64,000 nt of DNA, from NCBI RefSeq assembly GCF_022539315.1, contig NC_066315.1, positions 19,195,649 to 19,259,648 of the forward strand, written 5' to 3'. This document shows, piece after piece, positions 39,801 to 51,250 of this stretch; positions within the stretch are counted from its first letter, which is position 1; each line of letters starts with the position of its first letter. Source of the stretch: Serinus canaria. Its lineage: Eukaryota > Chordata > Aves > Passeriformes > Fringillidae. Under the pieces are notes generated by a model. It made no database searches and was not told the origin of the DNA. It saw nothing but the letters and a program-made list of their open reading frames with translations. A program made the position numbers and the translations under genes.

Positions 39801-41559
39801 CACACAGCTGGTAAAACACCAGTGGCACAGAAAAGGAGCAGTAGTTGGGTGCCAAATGTGTCAGATGTTACCTTGGTGTAAAATAAGTCTGTGCAGAGAT
39901 AACTATCAAGGATTTGTAGAGCTTTGGGGATGAAAGTGTAATGTGAGTACTCAAACAACTTTCAAATGCGGATTAGAGTTCCTCTTGCCTAATTCATAAG
40001 GACTGGCAGTGTAAAGCTGCAGGTGCCCAGAACTAGCTCATTACTGAGAGATCTGCAAGGTCTCCTCTAGTACTGAGCTGTTCTGAGTTAAGAGGGGGCA
40101 CTGGACTATTCTGAGCTAAGGCACATCCTTCCTTTGGTGTGTGAATAAGAGAGGCAGTGCCTCCACATTGCTGCATGCCTAGATAGGGATGAAGCTGTCA
40201 CAATCCGTGTGTAGAGCAAAGCTGCTCCACTTCAGTGGCACTTGGCTCCAGAGCAGAGGAGAAGTGGAGAGGCATTTGAGTTATTTCTACTGCTAGTCTG
40301 TATTAACAAAATTACTGGAAGCTATTTGCATTATCCTTTGCTTTGTTTTTGCTAATCCTTCACTAGTCAGAGAAAAAAGCAGAACAGTTTTGAAGGCTTA
40401 AATTTATTTGCATCTGCTCTGCAGATTTGCAAGTAGTGAGGAGCGTGTGCTTAGAATATTCTCTGTTCAGGCATTGCAAACATGAATCTATATAAGGATG
40501 TATATAACATGAATATATATAAGGATGCCTTATTGACTGAATGAATTCCTATTTACTAGGTTGACTGAACCTCTTTTTCCTCTTCTGCCACTAGATTATA
40601 TGCAAAGAGAACAATTTCTCAGACACTTGATCAATCAGTCAGATTTTTATATTGGAATTGAACAACAATGCAGACTCTCACTTGCTGCCAAATTCCTTAT
40701 GTAAACTGGTAGCAATAATATAAAAACATGCTTAACACTTAGGTCCTCCTGGCACTGGTCTTCTACAGAGCGCAGATCACCAAGCAGCTCCAGTTTGTTC
40801 AGCTGCAAATACAAGATAAATGATCTGCTGGAAACAACATGAATAATCATATCATTTTCCCCCTGTACTTTCAGCACTATTAATCATCTGACATACTTCC
40901 TTTTGTAGATGGTTTCAGAAGTCTATTCAACTTGATTCTAGTGTAGTGATACAAAGTAATGCTGGGTCAAAATTTTCAAATTCAATACAAGAATCCACAA
41001 ACTTTCAGACATAGCTGCATTTCAGACATACCTACACTGTGTATCCTGGCTGTAAATAACTAGAACATCCCAGATGTTTTTGATAATGTGGGAGGAACAA
41101 ACTGAGCAGGAACATCCAAAGGACAAACTAAAAGACTTTAGAAAGCTAAAAGAGTACATGAGATTTAGAAAACTTGTATCTCTATATTTCATCAAAATGT
41201 TTTGATCCTACAGAATCTTTATTCTGTTGGCAGTACTTTCAGAGATTCATAAAAAATCCATATTGTCATATCAATAAAATATCTGACACAAATATCAAAA
41301 TTTATAGATGTTTATTGAGTCAGTACCAGTAAAACATTCTTTCTGAATCACATGGTGACAGTCATTTGTAGCAGAAAAGGAAAATGACTTGAAATACACA
41401 GTAAAAGGGAAAGCTGAGCCAAAAGGGGAATGGAAGAATGAAATAATAGAGTAACAGTTGATTGTGACATAGATAACTTATGAGCTCAGCTTTGACTGGT
41501 CTTAAGAGTTTAAAAAAAATGTCCTTTCCCCCAGCTTTCTCCTGTTCAAACTGATTCAT
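36851..41559. other. AT-rich non-coding DNA
   Basis: No gene or transposon recognised. Small frames at 38093-38374, 38390-38608 and 39727-39958 are overlapping or featureless. Contains the 20-base direct repeat at about 40.5 kb. Confidence 0.5.
40481..40527 (+). repeat. 20-base direct repeat, 27-base period
   Basis: 'catgaatctatataaggatg' at 40481-40500 recurs with one difference at 40508-40527, separated by 'tatataa'. A local duplication in AT-rich DNA. Confidence 0.75.
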
Positions 41560-42760
41560 CATGCTATTTCCATTTTTCTGGCTTCAGATAAATTTAATCT
41601 AAAGACTCCTTCAAAACATGAGAAATCCCCTCTGGTGAGGTCTTGAATCATGTGGTCTTTTTTTTTTGTCTGGAAAAGAATATTCTGCCCTGCTTGCAGG
41701 TCTGCCTTATTTCCTTGGACTTTATTTCTCTGACACAAGAACTTGTTTGTTAGAAATTATCTAGTTTCTGCAATGACTGGGATAGTCTGACCTCCTTTTA
41801 ACTGCCAAGAAAGCCTTTTTCTCCATGAGCTAATGCAAGTCCATTCCCAAGAGAAAGGCAATATGCCATGGTATCCCTGTATTTTCTGTGCTCTCTAAGA
41901 ACATCAAATCCTCGTCGGGGCCTGCTTTAGTGTAACAAATTTTTAATCTTTCTAATTAATTGAACCTTCTGCCATTGTGCAATAATTATCTTAACTTCTG
42001 ATATGTGTATTTTGAATTGAGGGTACTATTTTGTTAAGATGATGTTTGGTGATTCTGTTCTTTTCCTGGTGCTTTCCAATTAAGTAATTTTCCCTGTCTT
42101 TGAGTTTTCACTTCCATGATCTACACTTCACTTTGATTAGGGACATCATTCCATTCACACCATTTTTTTTAACCTCCTTTGGCAGAGGGTTACATCATAC
42201 CCTCCATCCCCATTTTTCTTTCCAGAAGTCATCATGCTTAGTTCATTTGTCACCTACTCTTCTCATCTTTCTGCCTGACAGCTTGAAAGATTTCTTCTGG
42301 TCTTCTCCCCTTCACAGGTAATGGTGTAATTAGTATGTCTATTCCTTTAGTTCTCTTGTCTGTATCAATAAGTCCTCCTTCAAACTGCTGCAAGGTTTTG
42401 ATATGAGATTAAGGTTTTCTTTTTTTTTTTTTTCCTGTGATTGCATTAGTATTGATCCACTTTTCAATTTCCCCTTATTCATGTCACCCCAAGTAAAGCT
42501 GCTGTCACTACAATGTTCCTGCAGACACAGTGGACAAGTGCAAGGTGGATATGAAACAGAGCCAGACCTAAGGTGTGTAATTTCAGTGTGCTATACTGAA
42601 AAGTTATGCAAATGTAACCTGTGCAGTATCATGCCTTTTTAGATCTGCTTCTTCTTATGGGTATGTCTTTTAAAGTAACCCTGTACTACAGGTATTGCTC
42701 CTTATTCTTTAGCACTTCCCTCAGGAATTGTCATCCCCTGAACCAGGTGAAATGCTTATT
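41560..42760. other. Pyrimidine-rich tract, possibly antisense old retroposon
   Basis: About 1.2 kb in which T and C strongly outweigh A and G on +. This is the same bias seen over the antisense LINE relic at 32.3 kb, because LINE sense strands are A-rich. Within it, about 42010-42180 resembles about 50960-51130 (see the second tract). On the minus strand, 42064-42081 reads NWKAPG, which resembles the W-K-x-P-G block at the start of many non-LTR reverse transcriptase domains. No long frame remains. Identity is uncertain: it may be a decayed LINE or simply a composition bias. Confidence 0.3.
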
Positions 42761-44508
42761 GCATAAATGCGTATAGAATGCTATGTTTCACACTAAAGGG
42801 AGCAATTAAGAGACAATATTCTACTGTAGGTTCTGTTTTTCTCTCTCCTGCTGTTCAAATGGATGACACAGGAAAGAAACACAGCAAAATTCCTATGGCT
42901 TTCTGTTCACAACTTTGGTGTCTCCTGGAAGATGAGGTTTTTCAGACTGAACATTGTAATCCTGTCACAAGAAAGCTTTCAAATTTGAAGAATAAATGAT
43001 GTAGTTCTGGGGTTTCCTCTCTTCTGGATGTCAGATTTTTTTTTTTTTAATTTGAAAAAAATCAATATTTTCATTGTGATTTGTTTCTGAATTAGGTAAT
43101 AAAATTCAGAACCTTTTAGAGCAAGTGACTGGGTGATTTAGGTCAGGATTGTCAACACATGTCAGGGAAACAGTTACTAAATGTATTAAGTTCTGGTAAA
43201 TTAGCTAGAGAGTGATCTGTGTGTTTTCTTTTAACACTGTGAGTTTCTATGCTTTTTGATAAGTATTACCCCTATTTGTATGATGACAAAGGACCTATTT
43301 TGCTTTTAAGTGGTCACTAAAAACTAATTGGAAGTAAAGTATATTTTCTGAGACTTGTGTCTTGGTAAAAAACCTGTTATTTCTTTGAAACTAAAGTAGC
43401 TGACTTGCATACAATGTAGGGATACTAATTTAAATTTTAAATCTGCTTAGTGGAGAGAAGAATGTGTTTTGAAGCTACAGTTTCATAATTTGGAACCAGC
43501 TAGAGCATCTGTTCTTTTGCAGATAAAGGGCAAGGGAAGTCTGAATCAAAACTACATCAACCATTATTTTATCTCTGTGTTGTTGATGCCCTTGCATGTA
43601 TCCTCATCACTTCTGTTTAAACTTTTGAATATTGAAACTGACTTGGTGGGAAATATTTTATTCTTGCTTTAGGATTTGATTTGTTCCTTGCTATTTGTTT
43701 TGCTTTCCTTCTTATTTCTGCAGACCTTAGCCAGCTCTTTTGAAAGTGTATATTATGAAACTATAATATATAACTGTAAGTGTATATTATGAAACACATA
43801 ATTAGTTAGAAGTCATACTACAAAGTAGTACTTCTACAAAGTGCTGATACTTTGGAAGAAAACCCTGTTAATGCACTTATTTTCCATTCTGCTGCACTGC
43901 TTCCTTGCTCTCTGCATTAGCTCTGTAAATGGAGGTATACACAAGTCATTGCAAGCAGTGTGTTTAAAAGCTTCTGCTTTATGCAACCCAAGGACAGCAC
44001 AAGAAATCACAGTAATTTTTTATCTTGAAGGGTCAGTACAAGCTTCTCCTGTGAACTCTTGTCCATTACAGCTATGGAACACCTAGACATTTTTTTTCTT
44101 GTGTGCTTTCTAAAAACCCTTGCTAGGGACCTTTGCTGCATAAATGTAGATTAGTTAGTGATGTCTAGGCTAGATTTAATTCTACACAGCTGCTAGCAAT
44201 GAAGAAAACTTTGGCAGTACTCTTGTTATTCCCCTTAATAAGTTCTCAGGATTTTTAATCATCATCCTGCTGATTCTTGTGTAGATAAAGTAATAGAAAT
44301 TAGCTAAATCTTTTATGGTCCCTGTATGTACCCACTGCTTTCAAAGCCCTGGAATGAACAGTTCCCAAAATATCAAGCTGAATTATTAGAACTAGTCTTG
44401 GCTATGAAATCAGTTGTTAAATCTTCTACGAAATGCCATAAACTCTTCCTGTCTCAGTTCTTCCAGGGTAAAATTAAATGTCTAATGTTTTCTGATCATG
44501 TATTTTTA
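42761..44508. other. AT-rich non-coding DNA
   Basis: Nothing recognised apart from the 18-base direct repeat listed separately and T/A homopolymer runs near 43037-43070. Confidence 0.5.
43744..43795 (+). repeat. Exact 18-base direct repeat, 34-base period
   Basis: 'aagtgtatattatgaaac' occurs at 43744-43761 and again at 43778-43795 without a mismatch, which suggests a recent local duplication. Confidence 0.8.

Positions 44509-44578
<70 letters not shown>
44509..44578 (+). repeat. (TATC)n microsatellite, about 17.5 units
   Basis: An uninterrupted tetranucleotide array of 70 bases. Perfect long arrays of this kind are usually polymorphic between individuals. The apparent 'IYLS' repeats in overlapping open frames are only a translation of this array and do not indicate a protein. 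Confidence 0.97.
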
Positions 44579-47499
44579 AATATATGTATGCACACACATA
44601 TACACAAGGTCAGCCACAGTCCCCAATGTTGCAGAGAGGATAGTAAAACTCTTATGTGTGTGACACTCATGAATAAACAGGGCATTCATCTCACTCAGTG
44701 ATTGTCTTCCAAAACATCAGGAATCTAGGATCTACCAAGAATTAAGAGGGAGTGAAAGCCTAAATCTTGCCTGCCCTGGACACCAGTCAGCAGATGAAAT
44801 GAATTTCTCTAAGGTGCACATGTCTTCCCAGGGATGACAGAGGTTACCAGATTAAACTATAATTCCAACTTTTAGAGGCTATACTTGATTCATGTTCACA
44901 TTTTTAATGGAAATCTCTATCATTGCTGTAAGCAGAAAATGCTTATTTTTACTTTTGCATGAATCTGGCATCATCAGAGGTGATGCTATAGCAGGATACA
45001 ACTCTATAAGTAATTTCTAAATGCATAGATTTAATAAACGTGGAAAGATAAAAAAATACCTTCACAAACTGAATTTAAAGGAAAGAAATGCATCCAGTGA
45101 AGTTCATTTTTTCTTCTGTTCTTGGCCTTTCTGTTTTGATGCTTTCAAAGGTGTGAGAGCATACCAGAAAAATCTTGCTGAACATTTTATTTTTAATAAC
45201 ATTTAAATTCATTGTGATGAAATCCCTAAATATCCTGCCAAATCTAGAAGAGGAGGCAAGTCTGTTCACCACGGCATTTTTCCATCTTACCTCAATAAAG
45301 TCTGTGTCTCTTACAGGGTTTCCAGTCTCAAAAAGTCCCAAGAGGTCTGGAACAGCTGTGTAGGCAACTGCTGGTGATATCTAGGTGGTGGAAAATGCTC
45401 ACATAGAGGAGATTTAAGCATGAAAGAAACTCCTGTCCTGATTGGATGTTGACTTCTCTTTACTACCTGAGACTCTTAGCTTTGCTCTGCATTATGTTTC
45501 ATTTCCATCTTTGCACAGAATCAGTAGGAAATCCTGACTGAGGAGCTCTGAGACTGAAGTAGCCATTAGTGATCAGCTGTGGGTGTAAAATGAGTCTGTC
45601 AAACGATATCACCTCTCTGCCACAGAGAATGTGAAGGAGATGTGGCTGGCTCCCCACTGGATTACCACTTGAATCTTCAAGTATTCTTTTATTCAACAGA
45701 AGTGTGGCTAAAATTTTGCAAGCCAAGTGTGGCGTGTAGGCACCCACCTTGCACAGAGATTAGGACAGATCTAAGCATTACTAAGCAAGTGCCAGATTTC
45801 AAATTCTTTACATGTCACTCTGGAGAATGAGGAGCTGTTAGAATAATGATTAGCATATTTTAACCAAGCTGTGCAAGAAAAAACTTCCTTTTGTTTCCAA
45901 AATCTTGCAGCACAGGCTCTGAACATACTTGGACATTTGAATAAAATGCATGAACAATACATAATGAGAAAGAAAAAGGCTGTGACTAACTGAAGTGATT
46001 CCAAGCTATGTCTGCAATTATGGCACTACTTGCCAGTTTAAATAATGATAGTTTTGTCACTTCACTTAAAAAGGGATTTATAAGCAGTTGATTCAGTCCT
46101 GTGTGTTCTAAAATCTTTACAATCAAAGGGTTGAAAAATATTCCATCCATATGTGATGAAACATATTCTCTTTGGATATTTGCTCACTTAAAGGTCATTT
46201 GCTGCTGCTTGCACTGGATAAACAGTAGGATTTGAGGATCTATCTATCAGAAGAAAAGGCATTGTATGGGGGAACAGGATGGTAACATTCTGTGTTCTGC
46301 AACAGTGCATACATTTCTGATCACCGTGATTCTGTACGTGTTATTGGGTGGGAGATCTGAGAAAAGCCATGACCACCATGAGAACCAAGGAGCCAGAGAG
46401 ACTGGCTGCCTAGAGAAGCTGAAGAGCCACAGGGACATTCAGCAGCTTGGACAAGTGATTAATGGCTGCAGGGACTGACAGAGGTCTTAGGATATTTAAT
46501 GGATATTAACACAGAATTGACAGAACATTTCAGGATAATGAAAGTAAAGTGTAAATCTTTTGGAATGGGAAAATGTAAGAGATGGTATATTAGGTCTACT
46601 GGAGTAATCACAGTCAGTGTATTGTTTTCCTAGGCTTTATTTGTATTTTTTACCTGGATGCTAGAAATTTGCTTTAATAAAATAAAAAGAAATGCAATCA
46701 AAGTAACAAGAAAAAAGCGTCAATTTTGAGAGAAAAATCTTCCTGACTGGCAATTTTGGTGAACTCTCTGAAAAGAAGTAAATACCTTTCTCCTGGGACT
46801 ATGGTAGGTAAATGGAAAGATGTAAGCAAATGCACAATAGCACTTTTATAGTGAGAAAGAACAGACCTAAATTTGATCAGGTTTATTTATTTTAAATTGC
46901 AACAATAATCAAATTCTTTAACTTTTAAAAAACACATTACCTCTTGATGCATGTATAATGCAAAAGACACTGAAAGGCCAAGCAAAAGAAATAAGCAAAA
47001 AGTTCTACTGCGTTGAGGTACCCCTTCTTCTCTTTGTTCTTCTGAGAACTGTTCCCAGAGGAAGCAATGGAGTGAATATAATTCAAGATCATTCTGGAAT
47101 GTACACACCTTCACCTGGACTGGCCTGCCCTTGCCTTGCTTTACCTACCAGCTCAGGATTACAAACTTTTACCACGCAATTAAGCATCTGCAGCATGACT
47201 GCAAACAACAAACTAAGATGCAGCCTCTCAGAAGCTCATTCCTAGAAAGTGTGGGGCAGTGGCTGATGCTACCAGGCTTGGCATGGGCACACACAAGGTG
47301 ATGCCAGGGTGCTTGCACTGTGCATACTGGTACACTCCTTCTTGCCCAGGGAACACATTTGCCTTCCCAGCCTGTCCTCCTGGCTGCAGAGGATGTTTGC
47401 ATCCTGCCAGTTGTTCAGAATAGTGGATTTGAATTATTTTTCTGCTTTGTCTGTAGTGATGAAGTAAAGGGCTGCTTGACAGATAGTCTTGGACAGCAT
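44579..47499. other. AT-rich non-coding DNA
   Basis: No gene or element recognised. Frames of 60-88 codons on both strands around 45021-45830 overlap each other and have no features. Confidence 0.5.
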
Positions 47500-48115
47500 T
47501 GGCTGTGTAATTTGTACACATCATTGCCACATTTTTTATTTCTTCCTTCCTTTTTCCACTCCAGCACCTATATTTGTCTGCCCCAATCTTTTCCTTGATA
47601 AACAATCAATCCCTAATTACTTTCTCCCAGTTTGTGCCAGTTTGGGGATATTGATACCAAAATTGTATTTCTGTCACCATTCCTTAATCTTGATCTTAAG
47701 GGTTCTTTCTGCCCTGGTCATGCAGACACTGTTGTTCACCTTGCAAGACTTGACTACCCAAAGAGGTCCCCAGTGCTCCTCTCTAGTTATTTGTGAATTT
47801 TGTCATATGCCTGCTCCTTAACCACCTGTGAAATTCAGGCCTGTTCTACAGTGCTCTCTGTAGCTTTTGATACCTTCTCAAGCTGTTATCTGTCACATCC
47901 AAGGACTTTTCATGTTGGGTTCATCCCGTGGGTTTTCATGCCCTGTTCAACTTAGCCTCACTGGAATTCAGTCCAGTAGCCCTGGCACTTGCCTGCAGCC
48001 CAGTTAATCTCTGCTTTCTCTGCCTTTTTCTTATTTTACTTTACTTGGCATATTTTACTCTTTCTAAGTTTTGTTTCTTTTCCCACTTGTCAGCTTTCTT
48101 CCACTTAAAAAAAAA
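47500..48115. other. Pyrimidine-rich tract
   Basis: T+C-rich on +, like the 41.6-42.8 kb and 49.3-51.25 kb tracts. Frames of 92-110 codons exist on + because purine-starting stop codons are diluted, but they show no domain. No match to a known element could be made by eye. Confidence 0.3.
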
Positions 48116-49289
48116 GTCTATAAATAACCATAACCAAAACTTTAAAAGAGCTGGTGGTATTAATTTACATCTGGCTGTAATTGCTGGAAGAAATAATGAG
48201 TCAGAGTCTGGAGTGCCCTGCATGAGCTCTGATGTCATGTGTGATCTCATTTAACAGTATTATAAAAGAAAATGTGTACAGGCTAAATTTCCTTGGCTTA
48301 GTGAAGAAATCTATGACCTCCTGCACTAATGCACTGTTATTCTGACTCATCCAGTAGAACAGTCCCAGCTCCAAAAGACAAAACACAGAACCAGATCCCT
48401 GATGTATGCGAGGATAGAAAGATTGAGGGTTTGATACATTTGAATGAATAAAATTGCTAGTGTGAATATACCTTAGACCAACGTGTTTAATATGTTGTTA
48501 GGATAGTTACCAAAGCTGACTTCTGTAGGACTCATGAGAGGATCAGTCCCAGATAGTCTAGTCACAGATTCCTTCAAAAGCCTGTAGCTCCTTAGGTCTC
48601 TCTAAATCAAAATTTCTAGTACTGTTAGAGCCTGAGCTCAGTGCCTCTGAAAAACTGGGTCTGCTCTCAGTCGTAAGTTGCTGTTTCACAGAGCATCACA
48701 TACATTAAAAGTAGCTCAGCTTTTGCCAAAAGAATCTCCAAGACTTTTTGTGTTCATCAGAGATTTAAGAGCTTACATATAGCATTTCTTTTCCCTCCCC
48801 TAGAGAGAAGAAATGTAATGGTTAGTGAGAGTTAATGCTTGCAAAATTACACTATTTCATTTAATTTCTATTAGTTTTTTCAAATGTATTTTAAAGGGTT
48901 TATTTTTAAATGACACAGACTCTTTGCTTTCTTCTCTTAAAACTCAGAACCTCATAGATGTGTGTATGTGTGTGTATTTATATGTAAGTGCCCTCCTTTA
49001 ATCAACAACAAACACCTGCCTCCAGGGCAACATAGGCATTTATGAAGCAGACAAGACATGGATTGTGCCCTTAATACTAGATATCATTTGCCAGTTGGGT
49101 GAGCTTTAACACACACTGTGACTTGAGGATAAATTTGGCACTTTTTTTGGTCTCAACTGCAAAAAGTGTTTCTACAGTATAGCTGACTTCCAATTTACAC
49201 AGTACTAATGTGTTTTCCTCATGATAAAATCCCAGTGCACTAGAAATGACTGGTGTTTCATTTCTGCTTTCCATTCCTCATGTTTTCTG
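48116..49289. other. AT-rich non-coding DNA with a small TG run
   Basis: Nothing recognised beyond a short imperfect (TG)n at about 48959-48978. Confidence 0.5.
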
Positions 49290-51250
49290 CAATTCTTATC
49301 AGTGCTGATTGACACTATTCAATATTTTTCATACTTTCAATGTGGTAAAGATCTCTGCCTCTCTTTCCCATTACCACATCTGGTCTTCTCACATATATTC
49401 CAATTCCATTAATAGTAATATTTGAAAAATTTGGTAAGTCTTTTTCATTTTTTATTTTCTCTATCTTTGTGCCTTATGAAGATAACGCTCCTCTCTTGCT
49501 TCACATTACTGCCAACTTTCTAATATAGTAATTTATAGTTCTCTCCAGACAGTTAGATACATCAAGTGAAATGTGATTTACAGTTAATGAGGCCAGGCCA
49601 CACATTTTATTGTCTAAATTCACATTTTCCCTGTCATCTGTCTTCTGTCTTTGCATTGGCGTCTCTTATGCAAATCACCTACTCAGAGCAGTCATAGTAA
49701 AACTTCAGGCTCTTCCGTCCTTCCTCCTTTGTCAGGTCACAATTTTCCAATGTATTCAATGAGATTTCATAAAAGATACTCCATGTGGGATTTTTTTCAT
49801 CTCCTTCTACTTGGGTATCTCTTCCTCTTGTCAAATGACCTATTGACAGGAGTAGTATATTCTCCAGACAGTTTTGGATTTGGTCCAGTAAGTCCTTGTC
49901 TCATAGTTTCCTGCCATTACTCATTGTACTCACTGACATCCTTCACTGATCTCATCTTTTCTTCTGTACATTTCATGCCAACATAAAGTCACTTCAGGTC
50001 AGAGTTCATACAGTGCTAACTTCCTCCCGCTGCTTCTGTCAGATTCCCTTAAATCTACTTTTCATCAAGACACTAATCCCAGGCATATGATCTAATTGGG
50101 TGGTATGTTACAGAGCCTTAAATACCTCTAAGCATTACTGAAATTTGCTTGAAAACATTCCTTGTTTTCTTTGTTTTCTTGTCAGAATTCCCCTCTCTTA
50201 AGCTTCTATATAAAGCTGCCTACATCTGCACTCTTGCACAGCCCATGACATTTCCTGCGGCATTTGTGCAATTCCTTTCAGTATCACAAGGCACTGTTAA
50301 ATCTAAATACTAACTCAAACCTCAGAAAAATTTCACTGAGGAATTAATATCAAGGAAAACCTGCATATTTTCAATCCCTATAAAACGTGGAATTTTTTCT
50401 TTTAATTTTCCAATAACTTTTCCAAAACATTTCAGTACTTACAACTGAAAAAAAAAAAAAAAGCAAATGAGAAAAGTAAGAGCAAAATAAGCCTTTCCTA
50501 AACTCTTGCTGTTCTATTGTATCAATCCATTCTTCTCTCCATGCAGCCTATTTCAATTTCTAATAACAGATGCCTTTAAAAGAGTCAAACATATTGCAGA
50601 TTTCTGTCAGGGGGATACTGTTGTGTTCTTCTTTGTGACTTACCTAACTAAACTGCAGGCTGCTTGGCAAAGCTTTTCCTTCCATGTAATGATTGTCTGC
50701 TATCTGATGGCTCTTTACAACCTGAAACTTTGGCATCCTTTTTGTTCTTGAAGAATTCTACCAATACTTTAATCATGTTTGAATTTTTTTTCTGAATAAT
50801 GAAGTTCAGTTTTACCCAAATCATGGGAAAAGAGAATATACACTTGCAATTTTAGCTAGAGCATTTTACTATGTATCAGTATTTTTCATTAAGCAAACCT
50901 TCCTTGATACCATTGAGGTGAATGAATATTTTTGCTGATTTTTGCATACATTTTCTAAGCACATTTATGTTTGCAAAACTCTTAAATGATGATTCCAGAT
51001 TCTCTTCATTCCCATTTGCTTTCCAGTTAGGCAATTTTCTCTTCATCTTCATCTGTGGTTTGCACTTTATTTTGATTAGCCACAGCATGTTATTCATACT
51101 TTTTGTTTAATATCCACTTCTCAGAGAAGTCTTTGTTTTCTTTCAGTCAAGAAACCAGCATTTTTTTTCTTCAGTAATTGTATTCTCCTTACCTTTGTTT
51201 CAGTCACCTGTCCAATTTCCTCTTTTCATTTGAAAACATTTTTATTTTAG
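49290..51250. other. Pyrimidine-rich tract, possibly antisense old retroposon
   Basis: Nearly 2 kb, strongly T+C-biased on +, with a 15-base A run at about 50448-50462 interrupting it. The part at about 50960-51130 is a diverged relative of about 42010-42180: shared blocks include 'gctttcca-ttag-aatttt', '-cactt-a-tttgattag' and 'catnnnattca-ac-ttttt'. On the minus strand an 73-codon frame (51097-50876) contains PNWKANGNEEN (NWKANG at 51011-51028) and then KSFANINVLRKCMQ, which resembles the beginning of the reverse transcriptase domain in R4/Dong-type or related non-LTR elements. This is weak, and the family is not established. No catalytic motif was seen. Confidence 0.3.

Noticed and set aside
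44326..44701. Frames with repeated IYLS that look like a low-complexity protein
   Set aside because: They are translations of the (TATC)n microsatellite in different frames.
50448..50462. A15 run as the tail of a processed pseudogene or L1-type insertion
   Set aside because: No upstream mRNA-like sequence, no poly(A) signal at the right distance and no flanking duplication; L1 activity is not a feature of birds.
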